Assembly (NCBI GenBank): GCA_028278625.1
Contig: JANQDY010000099.1
Location: 1-25,353 of the forward strand
Reading direction: 5' to 3'
DNA length: 25,353 nucleotides
Origin: Thermodesulfobacteriota bacterium
GTDB taxonomy: Bacteria > Desulfobacterota > DSM-4660 > Desulfatiglandales > Desulfatiglandaceae
Each line of letters opens with the position of its first letter. Positions within the stretch are counted from its first letter, which is position 1. The notes under the pieces are model-generated. The model was not told where the DNA came from, did no database searches, and saw nothing but the letters and a program-made list of their open reading frames with translations. The position numbers and the translations under genes are program-made. Below, in pieces: positions 6,076 through 13,672 of this stretch.

Positions 6076-7299
6076 CTAGTACCCGATAAATGGATCTTTC
6101 GGTTTGATGGGCCCATCCAACAGTTTTTCAGCCAAAAACTGAGCGCCGGCACCGTTTTTCATCCCGAACACCCGTTTGTAGTAGCGGACGGCCTCTTTCC
6201 GCTTGCCGGCCAGATCATAGCTCATGCCGATTTTGATCAATGGCCAGGCGATCATGGCCGGGTCGTTGTCCGGGTCTTGATTCTCGAGAATCGTCTCCAA
6301 AGTGGATCTTGCCCTGTCATACTGCCCGTTTATAAGATCATTGGTGGCTTCCAGGTAAAGGGCCCGTCTTTTCCAGATGGCGGCCTTCTCCGGGGAGTCC
6401 GCCTTGTGGCTCTTTTCCAGCAACTCCCTGACGGTTTTTGAATAACCCCCGCTGTTGCCCAATTGAACGTAAGAGACCCCCTCAAGGGTTTTGAACCTGG
6501 GATTTTCAGTATATCCGTTGGAGAGTTCTTTTGCCAGCACCAGGGCTTTTGTAAAGTCCTTTTCAAGAAACAGCTGGATATGAAGCAGGACGCTCTTGGC
6601 CTCGGTTGATGAATAGGTGGCATGAGCAGCGGCCTCATAGAGTTTCTTGATCCCTTCTTTTCGATCACCCCGGTGCAGAAGAAAGTAGGTCAGGAATTTC
6701 AATACACCCGAAAGGCGGGCCGTATAATAGTCAAAAGTGCCGATTCCCAAAAGGACATCTTTGTTATCCGGCGCCATTTCCCGGCAGGTTTTAAGGGCTT
6801 CGATGGCATCGGATGCCAGAAGAAAGGAGGTAAACCAGTTCCCTTTCATGAGTTCAAAGCGGCCTTTAAAGCCCAGGGCGCCGCCCAGGTAGAAAAAATC
6901 GTAGCTGTCCGCGCCCCCATTGTCCACACGGGCCTGGGCAACCTCGATCACCCGGTCAATCCGCCTTTTATATTCCAACACCGTCTCCTCCGTCCAGAAA
7001 CCCGCGGCCAGTCTGGACCAGGTAATCATGGCCCGATAGAAGTGTCCGCTGGGATCCTTTGGCGAATCAGTGATGATTTTCAGAAACAGTTCTTCCGCTT
7101 CTTCAAAACGGCGATCATAAATCAGATGGATGCCCTTAATAATCCGCTTGTTTCCCCTGAATGACGGATCATCCCCTTTTATTTGCGTATCGGCGGACAG
7201 GCGCTGGCAGGCGGGGAAACCGTGAAAAAACAGGGCGAGGAAAACCATGATGCCTGTCAGGAACAAAGGGAGGTTTCTTTCCATACCTCTTTTTTTCAT
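6076..7299 (-). CDS. Exported TPR-repeat protein, first gene of the TRAP operon
   Basis: A 407-aa protein with an N-terminal hydrophobic signal segment (~9-30) and mostly helical remainder with several TPR-like units: IYDRRFEEAEELFLKIITDS (~60-80), an IEALKTCREMAPDNKDVLLG unit, a DFTKALVLAKELSNG unit and GQYDRARSTLETILENQDPD near the C-terminus. A Cys in FPAC (31) is a poor lipobox, so secretion rather than lipidation is likelier. It ends four bases before tatT, so it is surely cotranscribed. A role as an extra periplasmic scaffold or ligand chaperone for the TRAP system is inferred from position only. No enzymatic motif is seen. Confidence 0.75.
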   Translation of the reverse strand: MKKRGMERNLPLFLTGIMVFLALFFHGFPACQRLSADTQIKGDDPSFRGNKRIIKGIHLIYDRRFEEAEELFLKIITDSPKDPSGHFYRAMITWSRLAAGFWTEETVLEYKRRIDRVIEVAQARVDNGGADSYDFFYLGGALGFKGRFELMKGNWFTSFLLASDAIEALKTCREMAPDNKDVLLGIGTFDYYTARLSGVLKFLTYFLLHRGDRKEGIKKLYEAAAHATYSSTEAKSVLLHIQLFLEKDFTKALVLAKELSNGYTENPRFKTLEGVSYVQLGNSGGYSKTVRELLEKSHKADSPEKAAIWKRRALYLEATNDLINGQYDRARSTLETILENQDPDNDPAMIAWPLIKIGMSYDLAGKRKEAVRYYKRVFGMKNGAGAQFLAEKLLDGPIKPKDPFIGY

Positions 7300-7349
7300 A
7301 AGTATCTTGCGCTCTTTTTGCGGTAGTTTTTTGGCTGATTCACCAAAAA

Positions 7350-7362
7350 ATGTAGACTACAT
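7350..7362. promoter_or_regulatory. Perfect palindrome upstream of the TRAP operon
   Basis: ATGTAG-A-CTACAT is a perfect 13-bp palindrome about 50 bases upstream of the first TRAP-operon gene, in the 250-bp divergent spacer. A weak minus-strand promoter (TTGCGC at 7377-7382, TAGTCT at 7354-7359, 17-base spacer) overlaps it, so it may be an operator. The rest of the spacer is AT-rich (e.g. 7446-7480) and may contain the promoter of the plus-strand gene, which I could not assign. Confidence 0.35.
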
Positions 7363-7551
7363 GACTGTCGGATTTTGCGCAAGCATCTAAATGGCTCCGG
7401 TTTCTTTTTTGGTTTCTTAACATGAACTCGCACAAAAGAAATGATGGTTTTTTTTTATTTGTGTATTAATATATGTATTTAACTATTTGAATGGTTGGAA
7501 GATATTGTAAAAGAAAGAAAGCGTGAAAGAAAAAATGCGACGAGGATGATG

Positions 7552-8430
7552 ATGAAGATACTCATTTTGGGATCTACCGGTGGACTTGGGAGCGATTGCC
7601 AAAAGGTGCTGGGACGGGAGCATGAGGTAATATGCCCAAACAAAGATGAGGTTGACGTTGTCAGCTGGGATGTGGTCATAGAGGCCTTTGATACCATGGC
7701 TCCGGATATTGTGCTCAACTGCGTCGGTTTGACCGATTTTGATATCTGCCAGAAGGACGCCTTTGCTCTCAGGAAAATCAATGTGGAAGGTCCACGGAAT
7801 CTGGCCCAGTCTTCCGCCAGATTCGGCTGCAAGATCGTACACATTTCCTGCGGAAATGTCTTTGACGGGCGGAAAGCGATGCCTCAGCCATACTTTGAGG
7901 ACGATGCGCCGAATCCGCTTTCCGCATACGGCAAAAGCAAACTGGAGAGCGAAACGGCCGTTCGCGGCAACTCCCCCAATTATATCATTGTCCGCTCCAA
8001 CTGGCTGTACGGCATACACGGAAACAATATGGTAAAATCCGTGGTGGCCCATGGGATAAAGGGTGCCTCAACCCCCATGCTCCTGGCGGATGATCAGTTC
8101 GGGGCTCCCACGTGGAATTATCGTCTGGCGCTGCAGATCAGGGAACTGCTTACCAAGGACGGAAGGGGCTCGTACCATGCCACCGCTTATGGATACTGCA
8201 GTCCATTTGAACTGGGGCAGTATGTTTTGAAAAAACTTGGCCTTAAGGGACCGATTAAGCCCTCTAGCCTTGCCGCGTTGGATAATGGGCGTCTGTTGCC
8301 TGTCAATTGCGTTCTTGAAAACAGGCTCTCAAAGAAACAGGGCATCAACGTCATGACCGATTGGAAAAAGGATTTGGACACTTTTTTGGATCAGTTCGGG
8401 GATCAGATGGTGAAAGAAGCGGAATCATGA
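7552..8430 (+). CDS. RmlD-like SDR oxidoreductase (dTDP-4-dehydrorhamnose reductase family)
   Basis: A 292-aa extended SDR. The N-terminal Rossmann motif is MKILILGSTGGLGSD, followed by VLNCVGLTDFDICQ and INVEGPRNLAQ, all matching RmlD, which makes dTDP-L-rhamnose. The catalytic Tyr and Lys are present in SAYGKSK (Tyr126, Lys130). The third active-site segment, usually STDYVFDG, reads SCGNVFDG, so Thr is Cys and the Asp/Tyr are lost. Three ATGs stand in a row; the third (7552) is best placed after GAGG. No rmlA, rmlB or rmlC or sugar transferase gene is near, so the true substrate is uncertain. It overlaps the next gene by four bases. Confidence 0.75.
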   Translation: MKILILGSTGGLGSDCQKVLGREHEVICPNKDEVDVVSWDVVIEAFDTMAPDIVLNCVGLTDFDICQKDAFALRKINVEGPRNLAQSSARFGCKIVHISCGNVFDGRKAMPQPYFEDDAPNPLSAYGKSKLESETAVRGNSPNYIIVRSNWLYGIHGNNMVKSVVAHGIKGASTPMLLADDQFGAPTWNYRLALQIRELLTKDGRGSYHATAYGYCSPFELGQYVLKKLGLKGPIKPSSLAALDNGRLLPVNCVLENRLSKKQGINVMTDWKKDLDTFLDQFGDQMVKEAES

Positions 8431-8879
8431 TGAAGATACTCCTCTCGGTGCTGGGGCTTTCCTACCTGGTGAGCCCCTACGATCTTTTCCCGGACTTCTT
8501 TGTGGGTGTGGGATGGCTGGATGATCTCCTGTTGCTGGGAGTGCTCTGGTGGTATCTGTACGTGCACAAAAAGCGGCGGCCTTACGGGTTTCAAAGGGAA
8601 GGTGTCGGAGCGGATCGGCAAGGGACACGTGCCTCCGGCCAGAACAATGGCCGGACATATTCAAAAGAAGAACCCGCGCAAACCGCGGGGGAGGATCCCT
8701 ACACCATTCTGAAAGTGTCCCGCCAGGCGTCCCAAAAGGAGATCAGGGAAGCCTACCTGGAACTGGTTGGTCGGTATCACCCCGACAAGGTGCAGCACCT
8801 GGGGGAGGAATTCAGAGACCTGGCGGAAATCCGCTTCAAGGAAATCCAGAAGGCCTATGAAACCTTGAAAGTCAAATAG
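8427..8879 (+). CDS. DUF1232-J-domain fusion, membrane-anchored co-chaperone
   Basis: A 150-aa protein in two parts. Residues 1-46 are hydrophobic and match the DUF1232 signature (SPYDLFPDFFVGVGWLDDLL at 16-35). A polar, Gly/Gln-rich linker follows (~50-88). Residues 90-148 are a J domain with the HPD tripeptide (118-120) needed to stimulate DnaK. This arrangement suggests an inner-membrane J protein that recruits DnaK locally. It starts inside the stop of the SDR gene (ATGA), and the first two codons are both ATG. Its last codons overlap, tail to tail, the end of the following oxidoreductase gene by eight bases. Confidence 0.8.
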   Translation: MMKILLSVLGLSYLVSPYDLFPDFFVGVGWLDDLLLLGVLWWYLYVHKKRRPYGFQREGVGADRQGTRASGQNNGRTYSKEEPAQTAGEDPYTILKVSRQASQKEIREAYLELVGRYHPDKVQHLGEEFRDLAEIRFKEIQKAYETLKVK

Positions 8880-10788
8880 CGCGTCCCAGGACCGCCCCTT
8901 CGTAAATGGCCGATTTGGCGCTTCTCGGTTCCAAACAGTCGCCGATGCGGTGGGTTTCGTATCCCATACGCTTGATTTGATCGAACAGACTGTTTTCGGG
9001 CCGGTTTCCCACTGAAAAGACCACGCGGTCAGCGGGAAGCGTCACCTCCCCGCCATCTTTTTCCTGAATCACAACCGCGTCTTTCAAAATACGGACAAGT
9101 TTGCACTCGGTCTTGAAATCCACCCCGTTTTCCTTCATTTTTTTGAGAAAAATCTTCCGGGTCATGCTTTCGAGGCCTGACCCCAGTTTGGAGAGCATTT
9201 CCACGATGGTGACGTGCTCCCCCTTCTCCGCCAGATCCAGGGCAATTTCGCATCCCGTGGGCCCGCCCCCCACCACAACGGTTTTGGCGTTCGGCCGTTC
9301 GTGCCCGTTCAGCGCTTCACTGATGGAACTTACCAGTGGACTGTCGGTGCCGTCAACGGGCGGATGAATCGGCACTGAACCGGTTGCCAGAATCACCACA
9401 TCCGGGGCGTGCTCTTTCAGGGTTTCCGGTGTCACTTCCTGGTTCAGATGGCAGGTAACGCCGAACCGTTCCGTCTGTTTAATCTGGAAGCGGATCAGTT
9501 TAAGAAGTTCCTTTTTGTATTGGGTGGTGCTTCCCAGTATCAGCTGTCCGCCAAAATCAGACTGCTTTTCGAACAGGTGAACATCGTGCCCGCGTCTGGC
9601 AGCCACCCAGGCCACATTCAGCCCGCCGGGACCCGCGCCAACGACCATGACCTTTTTGGGCGTCGCGGCCGGCGTGAAGACCATTTCCTTCTCCCGGCCC
9701 AGGGCCGGGTTGACCAGACATTCCACCCGGCCTTTTCTGAAAATGGACTCCATGCAGGTGTTGCAGGCAATGCAGATTCTGATATCGTCCAGTCGCCCTT
9801 CTTTGGCCTTGTTGGGCATGGCGGGATCCGCCAGGAGCCCCCGGCCGATACAGACAAGATCGGCTTTTCCGGTTTTGATGATTTCCTCCGCGATCAGCGG
9901 ATCATTGATCCTTCCCACCGCCATGATGGGTACATTCAGTTCCTTTTTAATTGAGCGGGCAAAATCGGCCAGGCAGGCCTTTTCCATGAACATGGGCTGG
10001 CAGATCCATTCAGGGGTCGCGTCGTTTCCCGCGGACACCTGAACAATGTCAACGCCTTCATCTATCAGAAGCTTCAGGATCTCTATGCTCTCTTTAACCT
10101 CCAGACCGCCCTCCACGAATTCCATGGCGCTGATCTTGAAGCTGAGGGGGTATTCCTCTCCAACCCGCTTTCGAACCTCGTGAACAATCTCCCGGGCAAA
10201 CCTGGTTCGCCCCTTTATGTCGCCGCCGTAGGCATCCTCTCGAATGTTGGAAAACCCTGACAGAAACTGATTGACCAGATATCCGTGGGCCCCGTGAATT
10301 TCAATGAGTTCAAAGCCGGCCTGAACGGCGCGGTCAGCTGCGTCCCCGAATTGCGTCACCAGCTTTTGAATGTCCGGAACCGTCAGCGGCTTCACCTCAC
10401 CTCGAATGCTGGGGCAGGGAAGCGGTGAGGGGGCCACCGGCAACTGGCCGATGATCTTTGAGGAGGTCTGCCTGCCGCCATGGTGAAGCTGGACGGCCGG
10501 AATAGCGCCTTCCGCCTTCATGGCATGGGCGATTTTTGAAAGTCCTTCAACCAGCCGGTCATCATAAATGCGGGCCTGGTGAGGGGAGACAATCCCTTCA
10601 GGTGACACGGCACACGCTTCCATGATGACCATGGCGGGTCCCCCGGCGGCTCTCAATCGATAGTGTTCTATGGCTGCTGGCGGTATGCTTCCATCATTTT
10701 CGATCAAAAAAGAAGCCAGACTTGGCATGATGATTCTGTTTTTGAGCTCGCATCCTTTGATTGAGAACGTGGAAAATAGGTTTTCCAT
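8872..10788 (-). CDS. NADH:flavin oxidoreductase / 2,4-dienoyl-CoA reductase-like Fe-S flavoenzyme
   Basis: A 638-aa protein with the FadH/trimethylamine dehydrogenase layout. Residues 1-330 are an Old Yellow Enzyme FMN barrel (LHHGGRQ 101-107, EIHGAHGYLVNQFLS 163-177, MAVGRI 289-294). A 4Fe-4S motif follows with Cys339, 342, 345 and 357 (CIACNTC then VECLVNP). An FAD domain starts at GAGPGG (384-389) and an NAD(P) domain has GGGPTG (507-512). Such enzymes reduce enoyl-CoAs or other activated double bonds with NAD(P)H; the substrate is open. GGAGG upstream supports the start, and a good promoter lies at 10835-10864. It is transcribed alone; the cation transporter gene upstream on the same strand ends 149 bases away. 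Confidence 0.88.
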   Translation of the reverse strand: MENLFSTFSIKGCELKNRIIMPSLASFLIENDGSIPPAAIEHYRLRAAGGPAMVIMEACAVSPEGIVSPHQARIYDDRLVEGLSKIAHAMKAEGAIPAVQLHHGGRQTSSKIIGQLPVAPSPLPCPSIRGEVKPLTVPDIQKLVTQFGDAADRAVQAGFELIEIHGAHGYLVNQFLSGFSNIREDAYGGDIKGRTRFAREIVHEVRKRVGEEYPLSFKISAMEFVEGGLEVKESIEILKLLIDEGVDIVQVSAGNDATPEWICQPMFMEKACLADFARSIKKELNVPIMAVGRINDPLIAEEIIKTGKADLVCIGRGLLADPAMPNKAKEGRLDDIRICIACNTCMESIFRKGRVECLVNPALGREKEMVFTPAATPKKVMVVGAGPGGLNVAWVAARRGHDVHLFEKQSDFGGQLILGSTTQYKKELLKLIRFQIKQTERFGVTCHLNQEVTPETLKEHAPDVVILATGSVPIHPPVDGTDSPLVSSISEALNGHERPNAKTVVVGGGPTGCEIALDLAEKGEHVTIVEMLSKLGSGLESMTRKIFLKKMKENGVDFKTECKLVRILKDAVVIQEKDGGEVTLPADRVVFSVGNRPENSLFDQIKRMGYETHRIGDCLEPRSAKSAIYEGAVLGRAI

Positions 10789-10834
10789 AGCGGTTTCTTT
10801 CCTCCTTGATTACACATGGCTTGAACTGGAGAAA

Positions 10835-10864
10835 AATATAGAAAATGGAATCAGAATTTGTCAA
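10835..10864 (-). promoter_or_regulatory. Sigma70-like promoter of the flavin oxidoreductase gene
   Basis: On the minus strand a perfect TTGACA (10859-10864), an 18-base spacer and TATATT (10835-10840) lie about 50 bases upstream of the start codon. This makes the oxidoreductase its own transcription unit. Confidence 0.65.
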
Positions 10865-10937
10865 ATAAAAACCAGAGAAGCTTAAGGTGTGAAATATCGG
10901 GAACCCCATGCCACAAAAGGATTCATTTTAGGGGCCA

Positions 10938-11954
10938 TTAATTCCAGATTGGCGGTGCACCGGGTCTCTCGGCAATGAGCGTTTCCGCCTTCCATTGGGA
11001 AACCCCTGAGGGCGCACCCTTTCTCGCGTCACAGGTTCTGCGACGGCAGGCGGGGCAGTCGGGGTCGGCACAGGGGTCCGGATGGACCAGGACACTGGCG
11101 TTTCCCTGGAAATGGTCTCTGATGATCTCTTCCACCGCTTCCGCTTCCCCGTGCGCTTCTTCCAGGGTGAAGTCTCTGGGCAGAATCAGGTGGAGGCTCA
11201 CGTTTACAAAGTTGCCGGAACGAAAGGCTTTCAGTTCATGAATACCTGCCCAGTCGTCTTTGCGGGATTTTTCAAGGAGTGCGGTGATCTCTTCAAGGAG
11301 TGCCGGTTCCGCCCTGTCCATGAGGCCTGCGGAGGATTCTTTTACCAGGCCGATGCCCGTAACCAGGATGGCGAAACCCACCAAACAGGCGACGGTGCCG
11401 TCCAGCCAGTAGTATCCTGTCAGGTGGACCAGCAACAGACCCGCAAGAACCCCCGCTGAGGTGATCACATCCGTGAGCACATGTTTTCCGTCAGCCATCA
11501 AGGCAAGGGATTGTGTTTTCTTTCCGGTTCGAACCAGGACGAAACCGAGCACAAGGTTTATGAGGCCTGCTCCCAGGAGAATGAAAAGGCCCATCTCAAG
11601 ATTCGGCAGGGGATGGGGATGAAGGATTTGCTCCAATCCGGTTTTAAAAATGCCGATGGCGGCAATGATAATCAGTGCACCTTCAAAACCGGCCGAGAAA
11701 TACTCCACTTTTCCGTGGCCGAAAGGATGGCTTTTGTCGGGCGGTTTGGCGGCCAGGAGAATGCTGGCAAAGGCAAAGGCACTGGCGACCACGTTGATGA
11801 TCGATTCAAGGGCGTCAGAGAAAACGGCCGAGGAACGCGTGAGATGAAATGCGTAAAACTTTGCGGCCATCAGCATTACACCGACCACGAGGGAAAGACT
11901 GATGGCCGTCAGGCGAGCTCTGAAAAGGTCTTTGTTTCTGCTGTTACTTTCCAA
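10938..11954 (-). CDS. Cation diffusion facilitator (CDF) metal exporter with Cys-rich tail
   Basis: A 338-aa inner-membrane exporter with six predicted spans (residues ~12-205) and a cytosolic domain (~210-292), the CDF plan for proton-coupled efflux of Zn, Fe, Mn, Co or Ni. The span-5 metal site HVLTD (His158, Asp162) is intact. The span-2 site reads SDALES: Asp47 is kept but the position four residues on is Ser51, not Asp. After the usual C-terminal domain comes an extra tail with Cys295, 300, 303 and 308 (CADPDCPACRRRTC), a likely metal site. The start is a TTG with a weak ribosome binding site, just after an in-frame stop. It lies 53 bases downstream of the Ni superoxide dismutase gene and is probably cotranscribed. 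Confidence 0.85.
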   Translation of the reverse strand: MESNSRNKDLFRARLTAISLSLVVGVMLMAAKFYAFHLTRSSAVFSDALESIINVVASAFAFASILLAAKPPDKSHPFGHGKVEYFSAGFEGALIIIAAIGIFKTGLEQILHPHPLPNLEMGLFILLGAGLINLVLGFVLVRTGKKTQSLALMADGKHVLTDVITSAGVLAGLLLVHLTGYYWLDGTVACLVGFAILVTGIGLVKESSAGLMDRAEPALLEEITALLEKSRKDDWAGIHELKAFRSGNFVNVSLHLILPRDFTLEEAHGEAEAVEEIIRDHFQGNASVLVHPDPCADPDCPACRRRTCDARKGAPSGVSQWKAETLIAERPGAPPIWN

Positions 11955-12007
11955 TTGACATTGGTCTTAAGTAAGGGCTCGGAACAGGCAAGTTCAGGAA
12001 CAACAGA

Positions 12008-12454
12008 TCACTTGTCATGGAAATAGAGCAGATGAAACTGTTTTACCAGGTCTCGCAATTTGGCTGCGTTCCGAAGATCCGTGGTCTGTTTGCATTTCAT
12101 TGCATAAACCAGCATTTGCTGCAGTAGGGCCAGCTTCTGGTGATAATCTTTGGCTTCCGGTTTAATTCTCTGGGTCAGAAAATATTCTGAGGCGATGGTC
12201 TGGATTTCGGTGGCATGGTCTTCCTTATTCATGATCCATCGAACCAATTGGTTGAAATTGATGTTTTTTTCCTTTTCCAACAGTTTGATTTGCTTCATTG
12301 ATTTCTCAATGGTGGCGATGTGTTCGTTGATCATGTTGATTCTTGCCTGATCGTCGTAGATCCCGCAAGGAATCTCACAGTGTGCCAGCGCCATGCCGGC
12401 CGAAAGCGTAAAACAGACCAAAAACAAAACGACCTTAAAAAAATACTTTTTCAT
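12008..12454 (-). CDS. sodN: Nickel superoxide dismutase (SodN), exported by signal peptide
   Basis: A 148-aa protein. Residues 1-24 are a Sec signal peptide ending ALA. The predicted mature protein begins HCEIPCGIYDDQARI, the Ni-hook signature HCxxPCxxY, with His25, Cys26, Cys30 and Tyr33 equal to His1, Cys2, Cys6 and Tyr9 of Streptomyces SodN. His1 must be the free N-terminus to bind Ni; here the signal peptidase would expose it. The remaining ~115 residues are helical, as in the SodN four-helix bundle, and the mature length (124) is near the usual 117. Start ATG 12454 has GGGAGG upstream. It should remove superoxide in the periplasm. A CDF exporter gene follows. Confidence 0.9.
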   Translation of the reverse strand: MKKYFFKVVLFLVCFTLSAGMALAHCEIPCGIYDDQARINMINEHIATIEKSMKQIKLLEKEKNINFNQLVRWIMNKEDHATEIQTIASEYFLTQRIKPEAKDYHQKLALLQQMLVYAMKCKQTTDLRNAAKLRDLVKQFHLLYFHDK

Positions 12455-12818
12455 CACGACCTCCCTGTTCCGGTGTTTTTTTGGTTTATGGGACCTTGGA
12501 TCATGCATCAAATCATTTTTTGAATCTCATATCGGTTGCGGCTTGTCAAGTCTGTCACGGACAGCCGCTCGGCGGATAATCCCGGGCAAACGGGCAATTC
12601 AAAAATTTTGATTGACAAACATATTCGATATGGATATAAAGAAAAGTTATTTTTCATATTACAAGATTACACCATTGTAATGTTCCTGAAAGTCTGAGGT
12701 AATGTTCGGCTGGTATTCCCTGATCCAGGCGCTGATTTCCATGGGGGTAACTTTCCGGATCAATGGATTTTGGCAACGCTCCATATCTGCAATGGATTCT
12801 CTGAATGAAGGAGATATT
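12455..12818. other. Divergent regulatory spacer upstream of sodN
   Basis: About 360 bases without a credible gene. It contains the plus-strand promoter at 12612-12640 with two inverted repeats, and should also hold the sodN promoter, for which only a TTGACA on the minus strand near 12544 with no good -10 is visible. A 7-base string CGATATG occurs in both orientations' promoter areas (minus strand near 12530, plus strand near 12626), possibly a shared operator. Confidence 0.4.
12612..12681 (+). promoter_or_regulatory. Strong sigma70-like promoter with two inverted repeats
   Basis: TTGACA (12612-12617), a 17-base spacer and TATAAA (12635-12640) form a near-consensus promoter. The spacer carries CATAT-TCG-ATATG (12620-12632). 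A second inverted repeat, ATTACAA (12658-12664) / TTGTAAT (12675-12681), lies just after the expected start point. Both look like repressor sites. The transcript would have a leader of about 170 bases before the 52-aa gene. Confidence 0.65.
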
Positions 12819-12977
12819 ATGTCGAAAAAAAGAGTGATCAGCGAAGAGGTGTTTGCCGCCATGCTGGACCAGGCCATTGACGACTTGAAACAGAGCGGAC
12901 TGGATGCCAGCGAGGTTTTTTCCATCGTGGAAGAGAATTTCGGCACCTGCTACGCCAAGCGGTTTTGCAGTCAATGA
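12819..12977 (+). CDS. Small hypothetical protein (52 aa)
   Basis: Starts at ATG 12819 with AAGGAG five bases upstream, a strong site. The product, MSKKRVISEEVFAAMLDQAI onward, is mainly helical and acidic and ends with FGTCYAKRFC, holding its two cysteines six residues apart... no known domain is recognised. It has no signal peptide or membrane segment. It is the first gene after the strong promoter at 12612 and lies 40 bases before a DsbA/FrnE-like oxidoreductase, so a link to thiol or redox chemistry is possible but unproven. The frame is open further upstream to ATG 12702, but that start is too close to its GAGG. Confidence 0.6.
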   Translation: MSKKRVISEEVFAAMLDQAIDDLKQSGLDASEVFSIVEENFGTCYAKRFCSQ

Positions 12978-13017
12978 TGCCCATTTTAAAGGCTTCCGAC
13001 CGGTGAACGACCCTCTC

Positions 13018-13644
13018 ATGCCGTCTTCTTTTAAGACCCTTGAAATCTTTACCGATTGCACCTGTCCCTGGTGTTATTTCATGTCAGGGCGGATCGCCAG
13101 ACTCAAACAGGACTATCGAATACAAATCCGCCGGCGAATGTATCCCTTCCGGGCGGATACGCCGATGAAGGGTCTTTCGGTCAAAGCCTTCTTTTCGGAC
13201 GACCCGTTGGTGGTCGAGGAGAGGATGCGCAACCTTGTTGAGACGGCCGAATCCCTTGGACTGCCCTTCGTTCCGCCCCAAACCATCTATAACAGCCGGT
13301 CCGCGCAGGAGCTGGGGCTTTGGGCCGAATCAATGGGAAAAGGGGATGCTTTTCTGCAAGCCCTTTACGCCGCCTATTTTGTGGATTCCAAAAACATTGC
13401 AGAGGTATCCGTATTACGGGAGATTGCCGGATCGGTGGGCCTTTCGGCCGATCAGGTTGCCCATGTGCTTGAAGCCGGGACCTATAAAGCGCAGGTTGAT
13501 CGGGACTGGTCCAGGGCGAAAGCGCTCAATATTCTGGTGTTGCCCACCTTCTTGATGGATCAGGAACGTCTGGTCGGCGCACAGCCCTATGCCAAGCTTG
13601 AGAAGTTGATGGGAAAGGCGGATGTTCCTAAAAGAACGGGATGA
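13018..13644 (+). CDS. DsbA-family thiol oxidoreductase, FrnE-like, cytoplasmic
   Basis: A 208-aa protein with a thioredoxin fold: strand LEIFTD, active site CPWC (Cys16, Cys19) within DCTCPWCYF, a long helical insertion (~50-165) and cis-Pro176 in LPTF, followed by LVGAQPYAKLEKLM. This matches the DsbA-like group of FrnE and 2-hydroxychromene-2-carboxylate isomerases. CPWC and the absence of a signal peptide favour a cytoplasmic disulphide role. An extra Cys14 sits two residues before the active site. ATG 13018 is used; a GTG at 13003 with AAAGG upstream would add five residues. It is the second gene of a likely plus-strand operon. Confidence 0.83.
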   Translation: MPSSFKTLEIFTDCTCPWCYFMSGRIARLKQDYRIQIRRRMYPFRADTPMKGLSVKAFFSDDPLVVEERMRNLVETAESLGLPFVPPQTIYNSRSAQELGLWAESMGKGDAFLQALYAAYFVDSKNIAEVSVLREIAGSVGLSADQVAHVLEAGTYKAQVDRDWSRAKALNILVLPTFLMDQERLVGAQPYAKLEKLMGKADVPKRTG

Positions 13645-13672
13645 CCGGCCATCAGAGATCTGAAAGGTTCAT

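Noticed and set aside
12702..12818. Longer N-terminus for the 52-aa protein from ATG 12702
   Set aside because: The GAGG upstream is only two bases away, while ATG 12819 has AAGGAG at a good distance.
12654..13061. Long minus-strand open frames opposite the 52-aa gene and the DsbA-like gene start
   Set aside because: They lack ribosome binding sites, overlap better-supported plus-strand genes and the strong promoter, and show no family resemblance.
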